From Staphylococcus durrellii (GTDB taxonomy: Bacteria; Bacillota; Bacilli; Staphylococcales; Staphylococcaceae): a stretch of 64,000 nucleotides of DNA. Every line of letters begins with the position of its first letter. Position 1 is the stretch's first letter. Below the pieces are notes generated by a model. The model had not been told where the DNA came from. It did no database searches and was given only the letters and a program-made list of their open reading frames with translations. The stretch is taken from NCBI RefSeq assembly GCF_015594545.1, contig NZ_JADIIO010000001.1, positions 2,108,001 through 2,172,000 of the forward strand, read 5' to 3'. Positions 35,844 to 48,056 of the stretch are shown in pieces. The translations under genes were made by a program, and so were the position numbers.

Positions 35844-36263
35844 TTATTCTTGCTCAAACAGCTTATCCAAAAGTCGAACACATATTCTTGATTATTATTT
35901 AAATAATCGCATGGTATACAAACCAAGATTTCATTTTTCCCTCTCCAATATCAGTATTCTCTTTAGCGTTATGTCGACGTTCAGTTTCTTCAAAAGGTAA
36001 ATCAAAATAATAAATATGTGCAGTTACTTCAGGCAAATCAATTAATGATTGTAGCATATGATTATATTTATCTTTGTTTAATTTCCCTTCTATAATGCCA
36101 TATAGACAGTGTTGTATAGCATATAGTGTGATTTGTTGGATAAGAGTTATCGCTAAATTACGCGGAGAGACGATCACGCATCTTCACCAAGTTCATTATG
36201 TAATGCCTTTGCGATTGTAGTTTTGCCACTACCAGAATTGCCTCTTATTATAATCAAATCCAT
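35844..36263 (-). pseudogene. Frameshifted small P-loop kinase
   Basis: The ATG at 36263 with a GTGAGGTG site opens MDLIIIRGNSGSGKTTIAKA (Walker A GNSGSGKTT) and hits a stop after GEDA. The next frame continues VSPRNLAITLIQQITLYAIQ..., then AHIYYFDLPFEETERRHNAK to a stop near 35899. A third frame gives DYLNNNQEYVFD, and a further shift gives LDKLFEQE and a stop at 35844. The pieces line up in the order of a zeta-toxin/AAA-type small kinase of roughly 165-170 aa, with at least three frameshifts and probably a short deletion after VSP. It is a recent, non-functional remnant. Confidence 0.8.
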
Positions 36264-36285
36264 CTCAACACCTCACAATATATAA

Positions 36286-36360
36286 AAATAGTCGAGATAT
36301 GAAGTAGTGCTTCGAAACTTATGCTAAGTTTCTTGCTGATACTTATATCTCGACTATAAT
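36286..36360 (-). terminator. Long hairpin downstream of kbl
   Basis: Arms ATAGTCGAGATAT (36288-36300) and its exact complement (36345-36357), enclosing a smaller GAAACTTA/TAAGTTTC hairpin. On the minus strand the outer stem is followed by TTTTTATAT, so it ends the kbl message. Confidence 0.75.
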
Positions 36361-36377
36361 ATCTTAACTATGAATAA

Positions 36378-37565
36378 TTAAATAATGTCTAATTCTTTAC
36401 CAACTTTTTCAAATGCTGCAATTGCATCATCTAACATTTCTTTTGTATGTGCAGCAGTAGGCATATTTCTCACTCTACCAGTACCTCTTGGAACTGTAGG
36501 GAAGACGATTGATTTAACATATACGCCTTCTTCTTTTAGACGGTTGCTAAATTCTTGCGTCTTCTTCTCATCACCAATAATAACGGGTGTAATTGGCGAT
36601 TCTGATTGACCGATGTCAAAACCAAGTTTTTGTAAATTTTCTTTTAAATAATTACCATTTTCCCATAATTTATCATGTAATTCTGTAGAAGACATTAATT
36701 TTTTCACAGCTTCAGTGATTGCTTTAGTGTCTCCAGGTGCTAATGAAGTTGAGAATAAGAATGGTCGTGATTGTACTTTTAACCAATCAATTAATGATTG
36801 TGTACCAGCAACGTAGCCACCTACAACACCGATTGCTTTAGATAAAGTACCGATTTGGAAATCAATTTTATCTTGTAAACCAAAATGTTTAACAGTGCCT
36901 GCACCGTTACCCATAACGCCTGAACCATGTGCATCATCTACGTATGTTAGTAGACCAAATTCTTCAGCGATTTCTACGATTTCAGGTAGCTTTGCAACGT
37001 CACCGTCCATACTAAATACACCATCAGTAATATACATTACTTTGTTATATTGGCCTGATTCTACAGCTTCTTTTGCTTTCGCACGTAAATCCTCCATATC
37101 TGAATGGTTTACACGAATAATTTTCGCACGTGATAAACGACAACCATCAATAATAGACGCGTGGTTTAATTCATCTGATAAAATCGCATCATTTTTGTTC
37201 ATTACAGCAGAAATAGCTGCCATATTACAATTAAATCCTGATTGATAAGCGATTGCTGCTTCTGTGCCTTTAAATTTAGCTAATGTTTCTTCTAATTCAT
37301 CATGTAAGTCTAATGTACCGTTAATTGAACGTACAGCACCTGCACCTACACCATGTGTATCTATTGCATTTTTAGCTGCTTCTTTTAAATCTTCGTCTGT
37401 TGCTAGTCCTAAATAGTTATTTGAAGATAAGTTAATATAATTTTTGCCGTTAATTTTAATTTCAGGCCCATTGGCACCTTCAATTGTATCTATTTCGTTA
37501 TAAAGTCCATTATCTTTCAAGTAATTAATATTTTCTGATAAAAAGTCAGTAAGTGATTGTACCAC
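36378..37565 (-). CDS. kbl: 2-amino-3-ketobutyrate CoA ligase (glycine C-acetyltransferase)
   Basis: PLP enzyme of 395 aa, alpha-oxoamine synthase family. The [12 protein letters not shown] start, [20 protein letters not shown] and [18 protein letters not shown] (Schiff-base Lys in LSKA) are diagnostic. It splits 2-amino-3-ketobutyrate with CoA to glycine and acetyl-CoA, completing threonine breakdown with the dehydrogenase at 2710-3669. Biotin synthesis AONS (BioF) is a relative, but no bio genes are nearby. The start is GTG, 8 bases after AAAGGGGG. Confidence 0.9.
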   Translation of the reverse strand: MVQSLTDFLSENINYLKDNGLYNEIDTIEGANGPEIKINGKNYINLSSNNYLGLATDEDLKEAAKNAIDTHGVGAGAVRSINGTLDLHDELEETLAKFKGTEAAIAYQSGFNCNMAAISAVMNKNDAILSDELNHASIIDGCRLSRAKIIRVNHSDMEDLRAKAKEAVESGQYNKVMYITDGVFSMDGDVAKLPEIVEIAEEFGLLTYVDDAHGSGVMGNGAGTVKHFGLQDKIDFQIGTLSKAIGVVGGYVAGTQSLIDWLKVQSRPFLFSTSLAPGDTKAITEAVKKLMSSTELHDKLWENGNYLKENLQKLGFDIGQSESPITPVIIGDEKKTQEFSNRLKEEGVYVKSIVFPTVPRGTGRVRNMPTAAHTKEMLDDAIAAFEKVGKELDII

Positions 37566-37731
37566 TTCAAATCCCCCTTTGAGTTATCTATCTACTATCA
37601 CAATGATACCTTATTTTCACTTAATATAAAAGCACTAACAAGTCTACCTTATAGCAAATTAATGAACATATACCTCTTACTATATATCATGTTATACTAT
37701 GTATAAATTGCAATAGGAAGAAGGGCTTACG

Positions 37732-38904
37732 TTGTTTGATTGGTATCAACTTGCGTCTAAAAAAGAAGATAAAATGATTCAAATTCGTAGATATTTGCAT
37801 CAATATCCAGAATTATCATTCGAGGAGACACATACACATGAATTTATCGTAAATCAATTAAAACAATGGTCATGTGATATAACTGAGCCTGTAGGGCGTA
37901 ATGGTATCGTAGCTACCTTCAAAGGTAAAGGTGAAGCTCCAACCATCGCATTGCGTGCAGATTTTGATGCGCTTCCTGTTAAGGAGCTTACCAGCCACGG
38001 CTTCAAGTCGCAAAACGACGGTGTAATGCATGCCTGCGGTCATGACGGTCATACTGCTATTTTATTAGCAGTTGCCGAAATAATAAATGATAACCTTGAA
38101 TATTTAGCAGGTAATGTCGTACTTATTTTCCAATATGGAGAAGAAATGATGCCTGGTGGTTCTCAAGAAATGATTGACGATGATTGTCTTAACGGGGTAG
38201 ATAAAGTGTATGGACATCATTTATGGAGTGGTTATCCTACTGGCACCATTTATTCAAGAGAAGGCGCGATGATGGCTTCACCTGACGAATTTAGTATTAA
38301 AATACAGGGTAAAGGTGGTCATGGAGCTAAACCTCATGAAACTATTGATCCTGTAGTCATTTTGGCTGAATTTATTTTAAGCGCACAAAAAATTGTGTCA
38401 CGTACGATAGATCCTGTAAAACAAGCTGTAGTAAGTTTTGGTATGATACAGGCAGGCAGTACAGATAATGTCATTCCAGATGTTGCATATTGCAAAGGCA
38501 CTGTACGTACATTTGATACAGAAATACAGCAGCATGTTATAGATAAGTTGGAGAAGCTATTGGCAGGGTTAGCAGTAGCAAATGATATAAAGTATTCCTT
38601 AAATTACGTAAGAGGTTATTTACCATTACACAACAACCCTAAATCTTATAACACAATTAAGACTGCTGCCAATGCTTTAAACTTCAGATTCAATGATTCA
38701 GAACTTATGATGATAGGTGAAGACTTCTCACACTATTTAAAAGTCCGACCCGGCGCCTTCTTTTTAACAGGTTGTGGTAATCTACAAAAGGATATTACGG
38801 CTGCACACCATAGTCCTTATTTTGATATTGACGAATCATCAATGAAATATGCAGCAAGTACATTTTTAAAGATATTAGAATTAGAAGAAGTCATCAAAAA
38901 GTAG
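37732..38904 (+). CDS. M20-family amidohydrolase (N-acyl-amino acid/hippurate hydrolase type)
   Basis: Protein of 390 aa. The metal-site motifs are MHACGHDGHTA, GEEMMPGGSQEM (catalytic and ligand Glu) and GEDFSHY; GKGGHGAKPHETIDPV is the dimerisation-domain His segment. It belongs to the M20D group of amidohydrolases that deacylate N-acyl amino acids or aminobenzoyl conjugates. The start is TTG, following GAAGAAGGG. Divergent from kbl. From memory, S. aureus also has such a gene between tuf and kbl, so this belongs to the conserved backbone. Confidence 0.88.
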   Translation: MFDWYQLASKKEDKMIQIRRYLHQYPELSFEETHTHEFIVNQLKQWSCDITEPVGRNGIVATFKGKGEAPTIALRADFDALPVKELTSHGFKSQNDGVMHACGHDGHTAILLAVAEIINDNLEYLAGNVVLIFQYGEEMMPGGSQEMIDDDCLNGVDKVYGHHLWSGYPTGTIYSREGAMMASPDEFSIKIQGKGGHGAKPHETIDPVVILAEFILSAQKIVSRTIDPVKQAVVSFGMIQAGSTDNVIPDVAYCKGTVRTFDTEIQQHVIDKLEKLLAGLAVANDIKYSLNYVRGYLPLHNNPKSYNTIKTAANALNFRFNDSELMMIGEDFSHYLKVRPGAFFLTGCGNLQKDITAAHHSPYFDIDESSMKYAASTFLKILELEEVIKK

Positions 38905-38961
38905 TTGTTATGTTTATAGTGATAACGTAATTTTCAACATTAAAACGAGCAATATTAACGC

Positions 38962-39005
38962 AAAAATGGTAATTTCTATCAAAAGTTAGAAATTACCATT
39001 TTTTA
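38962..39005 (+). terminator. Terminator after M20 amidohydrolase
   Basis: Arms AAAATGGTAATTTCT and AGAAATTACCATTTTTT. The remaining 150 bases up to the tuf terminator are AT-rich with no gene seen. Confidence 0.85.
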
Positions 39006-39162
39006 TTGGTCCATATTATGTATTGATTAATTTAAATCTATAGATAGGACTATCCCCTAAAAAAGTGTACCCAATAATACAAAAATATAAAAAGTAATCT
39101 TAATAAAGAGATTGCTTTTCAAACATGTTGTTTTGTTATTTGACTATGAGATGTCATTTTAT

Positions 39163-39192
39163 GCAAAAAAAAGCCCCCATAATGGGGGCTTA
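39163..39192 (-). terminator. Terminator of the str operon after tuf
   Basis: Arms AAGCCCCCAT and ATGGGGGCTT; on the minus strand followed by eight T. Confidence 0.95.
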
Positions 39193-39220
39193 AATTATAG
39201 TTGTTAAAAACTATGATTTA

Positions 39221-40408
39221 TTATTTTTCGATTTGAGTAACAACGCCTGATCCTACAGTACGGCCACCTTCACGAATTGAGAAACGAGTACCGTCTTCGA
39301 TAGCGATTGGTGAAATTAATTCAACGTCCATTTCAACGTTATCACCAGGCATAACCATTTCAGTACCTTCTGGTAAAGTAACAACACCTGTTACGTCAGT
39401 AGTACGGAAATAGAATTGTGGACGATAGTTACTGAAGAATGGAGTATGACGTCCACCTTCGTCTTTTGATAATACATAAACTTCTGCTTTAAATTTAGTG
39501 TGTGGTGTAATTGAACCAGGAGCAGCCAATACTTGACCACGTTGGATGTCTTCACGTGCAACACCACGTAATAAAGCACCAATGTTGTCACCAGCTTCAG
39601 CATAGTCTAATAATTTACGGAACATTTCTACACCTGTAACTGTTGTTTTACCTGATTCTTCTTGCATACCGATGATTTCAACTTCTTCACCGACTTTGAT
39701 TTGACCACGTTCAACACGGCCTGTAGCAACAGTACCACGACCAGTGATTGAGAATACGTCCTCAACTGGCATCATGAATGGTTTATCAGAGTCACGTTCT
39801 GGAGTTGGGATGAAGTCATCAACTGCTTGCATTAAGTCTAAGATTTTTTGTTCATATTCTTCGTCGCCTTCAAGCGCTTTTAATGCAGAGCCAGCAATTA
39901 CCGGAATGTCGTCGCCAGGGAAGTCATATTCGCTTAATAAGTCACGTACTTCCATTTCAACTAATTCTAATAATTCTTCGTCGTCAACCATGTCAACTTT
40001 GTTTAAGAATACAACTAATGCTGGAACGCCAACGTTACGTGATAATAAGATGTGTTCACGAGTTTGTGGCATTGGACCGTCAGCAGCAGATACTACTAAG
40101 ATACCGCCGTCCATTTGAGCAGCACCAGTAATCATGTTTTTAACATAGTCAGCGTGTCCTGGGCAGTCAACGTGAGCATAGTGACGTTTGCTTGTTTGAT
40201 ATTCAATGTGAGCAGTATTGATTGTAATACCACGTTCTTTTTCTTCTGGAGCGTTGTCAATCATGTCGTATGATTGTGCTACAGTGTCACCATTTTTTGC
40301 TAATACAGTTGCGATAGCAGCTGTTAAAGTTGTTTTACCATGGTCAACGTGACCGATAGTACCAATATTGGCATGTTCTTTTGAGCGATCGAATTTTTCT
40401 TTAGCCAT
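39221..40408 (-). CDS. tuf: Elongation factor Tu
   Basis: GTPase of 395 aa delivering aminoacyl-tRNA to the ribosome. G1 [11 protein letters not shown]2 [10 protein letters not shown]3 [10 protein letters not shown]4 NKVDMVDD and G5 GSALKAL are all present, followed by EF-Tu domains 2 and 3 ending [18 protein letters not shown] precedes the ATG. Last gene of the rplGB-rpsL-rpsG-fusA-tuf operon, with a 213-base spacer before it that may hold an extra promoter. Only one tuf copy occurs in the window. Confidence 0.99.
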   Translation of the reverse strand: MAKEKFDRSKEHANIGTIGHVDHGKTTLTAAIATVLAKNGDTVAQSYDMIDNAPEEKERGITINTAHIEYQTSKRHYAHVDCPGHADYVKNMITGAAQMDGGILVVSAADGPMPQTREHILLSRNVGVPALVVFLNKVDMVDDEELLELVEMEVRDLLSEYDFPGDDIPVIAGSALKALEGDEEYEQKILDLMQAVDDFIPTPERDSDKPFMMPVEDVFSITGRGTVATGRVERGQIKVGEEVEIIGMQEESGKTTVTGVEMFRKLLDYAEAGDNIGALLRGVAREDIQRGQVLAAPGSITPHTKFKAEVYVLSKDEGGRHTPFFSNYRPQFYFRTTDVTGVVTLPEGTEMVMPGDNVEMDVELISPIAIEDGTRFSIREGGRTVGSGVVTQIEK

Positions 40409-40621
40409 TATAAAATCTCTCCTATTCTCTTAAAAAATTTATTTAATAATTTATCTCTCATGACAGTTTCTCACCATCATGAGAAGATGGTTTGCATTTT
40501 ACATAAAGTAACATAGTTCCTTTATAATGCATTTAATCCAAAAAATCAATTCAAACAATTATAAAGTTAAATTAAACTCTTAATGTATTTTATCGACTTT
40601 AGCCAATCAATACAAGTCTAA

Positions 40622-42712
40622 TTAATCAGCTTTGTTACCATTGTTTTTCTTGATAATTTCATCAGAAATTGATTTAGGAACTTCAGCATAGTGGTCAAAA
40701 TACATAGTGTAAGTACCGCGACCTTGAGTGTTAGAACGTAATGAAGTTGCATAACCGAACATTTCTGAAAGTGGTACAAAGGCGTTAACAACTTGTGCAT
40801 TACCACGAGGTTCCATACCATCAACACGTCCACGACGAGCTGTTACGTCACCCATGATATCACCCATGTATTCTTCAGGCATTTCGATTGTAACTTTTGT
40901 AATTGGTTCTAAGATAACTGGATCACATTTTTTAGCAGCTTCTTTAAGTGCTAATGATGCAGCGATTTTGAAGGCCATTTCTGATGAATCGACATCATGA
41001 TATGAACCATCAAATAATTTAGCTTTAACATCGATTAATGGGTAACCAGCTAATACACCGTTTTCCATTGCATCTTTAAGACCAGCTTCTACAGATGGAA
41101 TGTATTCACGAGGAACTACACCACCAACGATAGCATTTTCAAATTCAAACCCACCGCCAGTTTCGTTTGGAGCGAATTCGATTTGAACGTCACCGTATTG
41201 TCCACGACCACCTGATTGACGCGCAAATTTACCTTGAACTTGTGCGCTTTGCTTAAATGTTTCACGGTAAGAAACCATTGGCGCACCTACGTTACATTCA
41301 ACGTTAAATTCTTTTTTCATACGGTCAACTAAGATGTCTAAGTGAAGCTCACCCATACCACCGATGATAACTTGTCCTGTTTCTTCATCTGTGTGTGCAT
41401 GGAATGTAGGGTCTTCTTCTTGCAATTTAACTAAAGCTTGAGTCATTTTATCTTGGTCAGCTTTAGATTTTGGTTCAACTGATAAGTGAATAACAGGCTC
41501 TGGGAATACCATTGATTCCAAGATAATGTCATTTTTCTCACCACATAAAGTGTCACCAGTACCTGTATCTTTAAGACCTACCGCAGCAGCGATATCTCCA
41601 GAATATACAGTGTCTAACTCTTGACGTGAGTTGGCATGCATTTGTAATAAACGACCAACACGTTCACGTTTGTTTTTAGTAGAGTTTTTAACGTATGAAC
41701 CTGATGTTAAAGTACCAGAATATACACGGAAGAAAGTTAATTTACCAACGTAAGGGTCAGTCATAACCTTGAATGCTAATGCAGCAAATTCTGCACTGTC
41801 ATCTGGTCTTGCAATAACTTCTTCATCTGGATTATTAGCGCGGTGTCCAACGATTGGTTTAACATCTAAAGGAGATGGTAAATAGTCAATTACTGCGTCT
41901 AGCATTAATTGAACACCTTTGTTTTTAAATGCTGTACCAACAAGAACTGGATAGAATTCTACGTCAGTTGTTGCTTTACGGATAGCAGCTTTTAATTCAT
42001 CTATAGAGATTTCTTCATCTCCAAGATATTTTTCCATCAATTCATCACTTGTTTCAGCAACTGCTTCAATTAAGTTAGCGCGTGCTTCCTCAGCTCTGTC
42101 TTGTTGGTCTTCAGGAATTTCGATTTCTTCAATCTCAGTTCCTAAGTCATTGTTGTATTTGTAACATTTCATTTCAACTAAATCGATAATAGCTTCAAAC
42201 TCATCTTCTGCACCAATTGGTAGTTGGATTGGTTGAGCATTAGCTTGTAAACGATCGTGAATTGTACTTACAGAATAATCAAAGTTTGCACCTAATTTAT
42301 CCATTTTGTTAACAAATACGATACGAGGTACACCATAAGTTGTAGCCTGGCGCCAAACTGTTTCAGTTTGAGGTTCTACACCTGATTGCGCATCAAGTAC
42401 TGTAACTGCACCATCAAGTACACGTAATGAACGTTCAACTTCTACAGTGAAGTCTACGTGTCCAGGAGTATCGATAATGTTTACACGGTGGTCATCCCAT
42501 TGTGCAGTTGTTGCAGCTGATGTAATTGTGATACCACGGTCTTGCTCTTGCTCCATCCAGTCCATTTGTGAAGCACCTTCATGTGTTTCACCAATTTTGT
42601 GGATACGGCCAGTATAGTAAAGAATACGTTCTGTCGTAGTTGTTTTACCAGCGTCGATATGAGCCATGATACCGATATTACGAGTTTTTTCTAAAGTAAA
42701 ATCTCTAGCCAT
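40622..42712 (-). CDS. fusA: Elongation factor G
   Basis: Translocation GTPase of 696 aa. [13 protein letters not shown] (G1), RGITITSAA (G2), DTPGHVDF (G3) and NKMDKLG (G4) are present; domain 4 ends with the [16 protein letters not shown] domain 5 block. At the sites of common staphylococcal fusidic acid resistance changes the residues look wild type: [18 protein letters not shown] and [14 protein letters not shown]. It is the target of the FusB-type protein encoded at 7420-8064. Third from last in the str operon order, upstream of tuf; AAGGAGAAA lies before the ATG. Confidence 0.99.
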   Translation of the reverse strand: MARDFTLEKTRNIGIMAHIDAGKTTTTERILYYTGRIHKIGETHEGASQMDWMEQEQDRGITITSAATTAQWDDHRVNIIDTPGHVDFTVEVERSLRVLDGAVTVLDAQSGVEPQTETVWRQATTYGVPRIVFVNKMDKLGANFDYSVSTIHDRLQANAQPIQLPIGAEDEFEAIIDLVEMKCYKYNNDLGTEIEEIEIPEDQQDRAEEARANLIEAVAETSDELMEKYLGDEEISIDELKAAIRKATTDVEFYPVLVGTAFKNKGVQLMLDAVIDYLPSPLDVKPIVGHRANNPDEEVIARPDDSAEFAALAFKVMTDPYVGKLTFFRVYSGTLTSGSYVKNSTKNKRERVGRLLQMHANSRQELDTVYSGDIAAAVGLKDTGTGDTLCGEKNDIILESMVFPEPVIHLSVEPKSKADQDKMTQALVKLQEEDPTFHAHTDEETGQVIIGGMGELHLDILVDRMKKEFNVECNVGAPMVSYRETFKQSAQVQGKFARQSGGRGQYGDVQIEFAPNETGGGFEFENAIVGGVVPREYIPSVEAGLKDAMENGVLAGYPLIDVKAKLFDGSYHDVDSSEMAFKIAASLALKEAAKKCDPVILEPITKVTIEMPEEYMGDIMGDVTARRGRVDGMEPRGNAQVVNAFVPLSEMFGYATSLRSNTQGRGTYTMYFDHYAEVPKSISDEIIKKNNGNKAD

Positions 42713-42830
42713 GTATTTTTCTCCTTCCAGTATTACTGTGAATAAATACTATAAATACGGCGGTGCCCTAAGTACAACCTAATGATAGCGAACTATCATT
42801 CTTAAAAATACTTAGGAAACAACTACCATT

Positions 42831-43301
42831 TTACCAACGATAGTGGGCAAATGCTTTGTTTGCTTCAGCCATTTTGTGAGTGTCTTCACGTTTCTTAACT
42901 GCGCCACCTGAATTGTTAGCTGCATCTAAGATTTCATTAGCTAAACGCTCTTCCATAGTTTTTTCACCACGAAGACGTGCATAGTTAACTAACCAACGTA
43001 ATCCAAGAGTAGTACGACGTTCTGGACGTACTTCTACAGGTACTTGATAGTTTGAACCACCAACACGACGAGCTTTAACTTCTAAAACTGGCATAATATT
43101 TTCGATAGCTTCTTCGAATACTTCTAATGCATCTCTACCACTACGTTCTTGTACTAGTTCAAATGCAGAATAAAGAATTCCTTGAGCTGTTCCACGTTTA
43201 CCATCTAACATAATTTTGTTAATCAATTTCGTAACTAATTTTGAGTTATGAATTGGATCTGGTAATACGTCTCTTTTTGGGACTGATCCTTTACGAGGCA
43301 T
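42831..43301 (-). CDS. rpsG: 30S ribosomal protein S7
   Basis: Protein of 156 aa, standard bacterial S7. [20 protein letters not shown] at the start and [14 protein letters not shown], then [20 protein letters not shown] at the end. It nucleates assembly of the 30S head and binds 16S rRNA 3' major domain. A GGAGG site precedes the ATG; rpsL lies 60 bases upstream and fusA 118 bases downstream on the same strand. In other bacteria S7 represses this operon; no S7-binding fold was worked out here. Confidence 0.98.
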   Translation of the reverse strand: MPRKGSVPKRDVLPDPIHNSKLVTKLINKIMLDGKRGTAQGILYSAFELVQERSGRDALEVFEEAIENIMPVLEVKARRVGGSNYQVPVEVRPERRTTLGLRWLVNYARLRGEKTMEERLANEILDAANNSGGAVKKREDTHKMAEANKAFAHYRW

Positions 43302-43361
43302 AAAATAAGTCCTCCCTTCCTATTATAATGAGATTTATAAAGTTATAAGTTAACTTTAAAC

Positions 43362-43775
43362 TTAGTTTTTAGGTTTTTTAGTTCCGTATAATGAACGACC
43401 TTGTCTACGTCCGTCAACGCCTGAAGTATCTAGCGCACCACGAACAATGTGATAACGCACACCAGGTAAGTCTTTTACACGTCCACCACGTACAAGTACA
43501 ACACTGTGTTCTTGTAAGTTATGACCGATACCAGGGATATACGCATTAATTTCGATGTTGTTAGATAAACGAACACGAGCATATTTACGTAAAGCTGAGT
43601 TAGGTTTTTTAGGTGTCATTGTGCCGACACGAGTACAAACACCACGTTTTTGTGGAGAGTTTAACTCAGTAAATTTTTTCTTTTTACTGTTAAAACCTCT
43701 ATTTAAAGCTGGTGAATCTGATTGTTTGCTTTTACTTTGTCTTGGCTTACGTACCAATTGGTTAATAGTTGGCAT
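43362..43775 (-). CDS. rpsL: 30S ribosomal protein S12
   Basis: Protein of 137 aa beginning [20 protein letters not shown], as in other staphylococci; the longer upstream frame is not used because GAGAGGAGGACATTC lies just before this ATG. The decoding-centre loops [11 protein letters not shown] and [13 protein letters not shown] are intact and carry the wild-type Lys at the streptomycin-resistance positions. Second gene of the str operon after rplGB. Confidence 0.98.
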   Translation of the reverse strand: MPTINQLVRKPRQSKSKQSDSPALNRGFNSKKKKFTELNSPQKRGVCTRVGTMTPKKPNSALRKYARVRLSNNIEINAYIPGIGHNLQEHSVVLVRGGRVKDLPGVRYHIVRGALDTSGVDGRRQGRSLYGTKKPKN

Positions 43776-43869
43776 GTGAATGTCCTCCTCTCTTGATTTA
43801 TAATCCCACACATCCAGGTGGTTCATTTTCAGAGTAAATAAAATTTAGTAAGAAAAATTCTTACTAATC

Positions 43870-44124
43870 TCATTTCAATAATGCTACGATAGTAGCACTA
43901 ACATTAATACCTACATACTCTCCAAGTGCTTCTTTGCTACTAAAAAAAGTAATAGGCATTGCTTGTAGATTGATTTGGCTTAACACGCGAGTAAGTAAAT
44001 AAACTTGTACGTCTTGAGCAATAATCAATGATGTCACTTGATCTTTCTTCAGAGCTTTTAGCGTCTGTTTGAGACCAATAACATAGTGTTGTTTGTTAAA
44101 GCGTGCAACTTTTTCATTAGACAT
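43870..44124 (-). CDS. rplGB: L7Ae-like ribosomal protein
   Basis: Protein of 84 aa of the L7Ae/L30e/YbxF family, beginning [20 protein letters not shown] with [19 protein letters not shown] in the middle. YbxF-type proteins bind kink-turn RNA. Positioned between rpoC and rpsL, as in Bacillus and Staphylococcus, and it heads the str operon after the rpoC terminator. GGAGGATATTC precedes the ATG. Confidence 0.92.
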   Translation of the reverse strand: MSNEKVARFNKQHYVIGLKQTLKALKKDQVTSLIIAQDVQVYLLTRVLSQINLQAMPITFFSSKEALGEYVGINVSATIVALLK

Positions 44125-44211
44125 TGAATATCCTCCAAAGTTCTGCTTGCATCAACCTTAATAATAATAACATCGATATTGTACATAGTCAACTTTAATT
44201 TGGACTATTAA

Positions 44212-44251
44212 AACAAAAAAACGAGTGACCGAAATAGCTTTCGGTCACTGT
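44212..44251 (-). terminator. Terminator after rpoC
   Basis: Arms AGTGACCGAAA and TTTCGGTCACT; on the minus strand followed by CGTTTTTTTG. It lies directly after the rpoC stop and separates rpoBC from the str operon. Confidence 0.9.
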
Positions 44252-44261
44252 TATTTAAGCT

Positions 44262-47200
44262 TTATGATTCAGTAAATTCTATCGATTCTTCAACCTCTTG
44301 TTCTGGCTCTGTTTTATCGTATTCAACGTCTCTATAACGTCTCATACCAGTACCCGCTGGGATAAGTTTACCGATAATTACATTTTCTTTTAGACCTAGT
44401 AAGTTATCACGTTTACCTTTAATTGCAGCATCAGTAAGTACACGAGTTGTTTCTTGGAATGAAGCCGCTGATAAGAAGCTTTCAGTTTCAAGAGATGCTT
44501 TCGTAATACCTAATAATACTGGTTTTGCTGTCGCTGGACGTTTACGTTCTTTAAACGCATCACGGTTAGCATCAGTAAAGTTGTGAATATCTACTAGTGA
44601 ACCAGGTAATAATTTTGTATCTCCTGCTTCAATGATACGTACTTTACGTAACATTTGTCGTACCATAACTTCAACGTGTTTATCGTCGATTTCAACACCT
44701 TGCATACGGTAAACTTTTTGTACTTCTTTTAATAAGTAACTTTCAGTAGCATTTAGACCAGCAACTGACAAGTAATTTTTCGGTTCAATTGAACCTTCAG
44801 TTAATACTTCGCCACGTTCTACGCTTTGTCCAATTTCAACTTTAAGTCTTGAAGTACCTGAAGCAAGATAAGATCTAACCTCGTTACTACCCTTAATAAC
44901 AATTTCTTGTTGACGGTCTTTAGCTAATTTAATATCTTCTACAACACCTTCGATTTCTGTAATAACCGCTTGTCCTTTTGGATTACGCGCTTCAAAAATC
45001 TCTTGGATACGAGGAAGACCTTGAGTGATATCACTTCCTGCTACACCACCAGTATGGAATGTACGCATTGTAAGTTGGGTACCAGGTTCACCGATTGATT
45101 GGGCAGCGATTGTACCAACTGCTTCACCAACTTCAACCTTTTCACCTGTAGCAAGGTTTTTACCGTAACATTTTTCACAAACACCATGTCTAGTATTACA
45201 TGTAAATGCTGAACGAATATACATTTGTTCGATACCAACATCAGTTATTTGCTTAGCAATTTCCGGTGTGATTAATTCGTCTGGACGAATAATAATTTTA
45301 TCTGTCTCAGGATGACGAATTGTTTCTTTAGAATAACGACCTTCGATACGTTCGATAAATGGTTCAATCATTTCAGTACCTTCTCTAATATCTGAAACAA
45401 GTAAGCCACGGTCAGTTCCACAATCTTCTTCACGTACGATAACATCTTGTGCAACGTCCACAAGACGACGAGTAAGGTACCCTGAATCGGCAGTTTTCAG
45501 TGCTGTATCGGCAAGACCTTTACGTGCACCGTGAGTAGAAATGAAGTACTCTAATACTGTTAAACCTTCACGGAATGATGATGTAATCGGTAATTCAATA
45601 ATCTTACCTGATGGGGCAGCCATAAGTCCACGCATACCAGCTAACTGAGTAAAGTTAGACGCGTTACCACGGGCACCAGAATCACTCATCATGAAGATTG
45701 GGTTTGTTTTTTCTAATGATTGCATTAACTCGCCTTGAATTTGTTCTTTTGCGTCAGTCCAAATTTCAACGACTCTGTTATAACGTTCATCTTCAGTGAT
45801 TAAACCACGATTAAATTGTTTAGTTACTCTTTCAACAAGTTCGTCATGTTCATCTAAAATATCTTTCTTGTCTGGTAATACAACAATGTCAGATACACCA
45901 ACAGTAATACCAGCTTTAGAAGAGAATTTGAAACCTAAATCTTTCATTCTATCAAGCATCATAGATGTATCAGTTATGCTGAAACGATTAAACACTTCTG
46001 CAATGACATTACCTAAGAATTTTTTATTGAATGGTTCAATAAGTTCTTTATCTTCAAAGTATTCCGCTAATCCACCTTCACTTAGTTCAGTTGCAGATAC
46101 GAAATATTTATCCGGTGTTTTATCTTCTAAGTTAGCTTGTGTTGGTTCATTAATATAAGCAAATGAATCCGGGATGATTTCATTGAATATAACTTTACCT
46201 ACAGAAGTTGTTAAAATTTTATTATTTTGTTCTTCTGTAAATGTCGGATTATTGAATGATCTAGCATGTACACCAATACGAGTGTGTAAATGAACATAGC
46301 CGTTTGCGTATGCTTTTAACACTTCGTTAGTATCGTTGTATATTGTTCCAGTATTCACAGCGCCTTTACGTTCTAATGTTAAGTAGTAGTTACCTAATAC
46401 CATATCTTGGGATGGTGTAACAACTGGTTTACCATCTTTAGGATTTAGGATATTTTGTGCTGCTAACATTAACATACGTGCCTCAGCTTGCGCTTCTTTT
46501 GATAATGGTACGTGAACAGCCATTTGGTCACCGTCAAAGTCAGCGTTATATGCTGTAGTAACAAGTGGATGTAAACGAATAGCGCGGCCTTCAACCAATG
46601 TAGGTTCAAATGCTTGGATACCTAGTCTGTGAAGTGTAGGCGCACGGTTAAGTAACACCGGATGTTCGACGATAACGTCTTCTAATACATCCCATACTTC
46701 ATCGTCCATACGTTCAATCTTGCTTTTCGCATTTTTAATGTTGGTAGCAATTTCACGTTGAACTAATTCTTTCATGATAAATGGCTTGAATAATTCTAAA
46801 GCCATTTCTTTAGGGAGACCACATTGATACATCTTCAAGCTTGGTCCTACCGCAATAACAGAACGACCTGAATAATCTACACGTTTACCAAGTAAGTTTT
46901 GACGGAAACGACCCTGTTTACCTTTCAACATATGTGAAAGTGATTTTAAAGGACGATTTCCTGGTCCAGTTACTGGACGACCACGACGGCCATTATCGAT
47001 TAATGCGTCAACAGCTTCTTGTAACATACGTTTTTCGTTTTGCACGATGATACCAGGTGCGCCTAGATCTAATAAGCGTTTCAAACGATTATTACGGTTA
47101 ATGACACGACGATATAAATCATTCAAATCACTTGTAGCAAAACGTCCACCATCTAATTGAACCATTGGTCTAATTTCAGGTGGGATAATTGGAAGTACGT

Positions 47201-47885
47201 CTAAAATCATCCAAGCTGGATTATTACCAGAATGTCTGAATGACTCTACAACTTCTAAACGTTTAATTGCACGAGTAAGTCTTTGACCTGTTGCGGATTC
47301 TAATTCATCACGCAACTGTTTAAGTTCTTCATCTAAGTCGATTTCTTCTAATAATTCTTTAATACCTTCGGCACCCATTTTGGCATTGAATTGCCCAGGG
47401 AATTTATCATAGTATTCTCTGAATTCAGCTTCAGATAATAAAGTTTTCTTCTCTAATCCAGTTGGACCTGGATTAACAAGTACATATGATGCAAAGTAAA
47501 TTACTTCTTCTAGAGCTCTAGGAGACATATCTAATAATAGCCCCATGCGACTTGGAATACCTTTGAAGTACCAAATGTGAGAAACGGGTGCAGCTAGTTC
47601 AATATGACCCATTCTTTCACGTCGTACTTTAGATTTAGTTACTTCAACACCACATCTATCACAAACCATGCCTTTATAACGAACACGCTTGTATTTACCA
47701 CAACTACATTCCCAGTCTTTAGTAGGTCCGAATATTCTTTCACAGAAAAGACCATCTTTTTCTGGTTTTAACGTACGATAGTTAATTGTTTCTGGCTTTT
47801 TAACTTCCCCAAATGACCATGAACGGATTTTTTCAGGTGAAGCAAGTCCTATTTTCATATAATGGAAATTATTTACATCAATCAA
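44262..47885 (-). CDS. rpoC: RNA polymerase subunit beta'
   Basis: Protein of 1207 aa, the length of S. aureus RpoC. The start is TTG at 47885, giving [20 protein letters not shown]; the frame opens 6 codons earlier but those codons contain the AAGGAGGT ribosome binding site. The zinc-binding [20 protein letters not shown] segment, catalytic [12 protein letters not shown], bridge-helix region and trigger-loop region ([16 protein letters not shown]) are intact. The C-terminal tail is Glu-rich. Co-transcribed with rpoB, 171 bases downstream of it. Confidence 0.98.
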   Translation of the reverse strand: MIDVNNFHYMKIGLASPEKIRSWSFGEVKKPETINYRTLKPEKDGLFCERIFGPTKDWECSCGKYKRVRYKGMVCDRCGVEVTKSKVRRERMGHIELAAPVSHIWYFKGIPSRMGLLLDMSPRALEEVIYFASYVLVNPGPTGLEKKTLLSEAEFREYYDKFPGQFNAKMGAEGIKELLEEIDLDEELKQLRDELESATGQRLTRAIKRLEVVESFRHSGNNPAWMILDVLPIIPPEIRPMVQLDGGRFATSDLNDLYRRVINRNNRLKRLLDLGAPGIIVQNEKRMLQEAVDALIDNGRRGRPVTGPGNRPLKSLSHMLKGKQGRFRQNLLGKRVDYSGRSVIAVGPSLKMYQCGLPKEMALELFKPFIMKELVQREIATNIKNAKSKIERMDDEVWDVLEDVIVEHPVLLNRAPTLHRLGIQAFEPTLVEGRAIRLHPLVTTAYNADFDGDQMAVHVPLSKEAQAEARMLMLAAQNILNPKDGKPVVTPSQDMVLGNYYLTLERKGAVNTGTIYNDTNEVLKAYANGYVHLHTRIGVHARSFNNPTFTEEQNNKILTTSVGKVIFNEIIPDSFAYINEPTQANLEDKTPDKYFVSATELSEGGLAEYFEDKELIEPFNKKFLGNVIAEVFNRFSITDTSMMLDRMKDLGFKFSSKAGITVGVSDIVVLPDKKDILDEHDELVERVTKQFNRGLITEDERYNRVVEIWTDAKEQIQGELMQSLEKTNPIFMMSDSGARGNASNFTQLAGMRGLMAAPSGKIIELPITSSFREGLTVLEYFISTHGARKGLADTALKTADSGYLTRRLVDVAQDVIVREEDCGTDRGLLVSDIREGTEMIEPFIERIEGRYSKETIRHPETDKIIIRPDELITPEIAKQITDVGIEQMYIRSAFTCNTRHGVCEKCYGKNLATGEKVEVGEAVGTIAAQSIGEPGTQLTMRTFHTGGVAGSDITQGLPRIQEIFEARNPKGQAVITEIEGVVEDIKLAKDRQQEIVIKGSNEVRSYLASGTSRLKVEIGQSVERGEVLTEGSIEPKNYLSVAGLNATESYLLKEVQKVYRMQGVEIDDKHVEVMVRQMLRKVRIIEAGDTKLLPGSLVDIHNFTDANRDAFKERKRPATAKPVLLGITKASLETESFLSAASFQETTRVLTDAAIKGKRDNLLGLKENVIIGKLIPAGTGMRRYRDVEYDKTEPEQEVEESIEFTES

Positions 47886-48056
47886 GGAGCCTACCTCCTT
47901 CAATTTAGATTACTGTGCAAATTGATTGATTAGCTTATATCGATCAATAGTTTGCAAGTGAGATAAAGGCAACCATCAAATAATTTTATCTAATATAAGC
48001 ACTATTAATGTATTGCCTCATTGCTCAATCGCAAGACTATTAAAACTTAAATACAA

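Noticed and set aside
36286-36360. Long inverted repeat considered as an operator or mobile element end
   Set aside because: The T-run on the minus strand directly after kbl makes a terminator the simpler reading.
39040-39110. Stretch with CCTAAAAAAGTGTACCC in the spacer before the tuf terminator, considered as an insertion sequence end
   Set aside because: No inverted partner, target duplication or transposase fragment was seen; too short to support.
39736-40131. Open frames on the plus strand inside tuf, rpoB and rpoC
   Set aside because: They are antisense shadows of highly biased core genes, without ribosome binding sites or family motifs.
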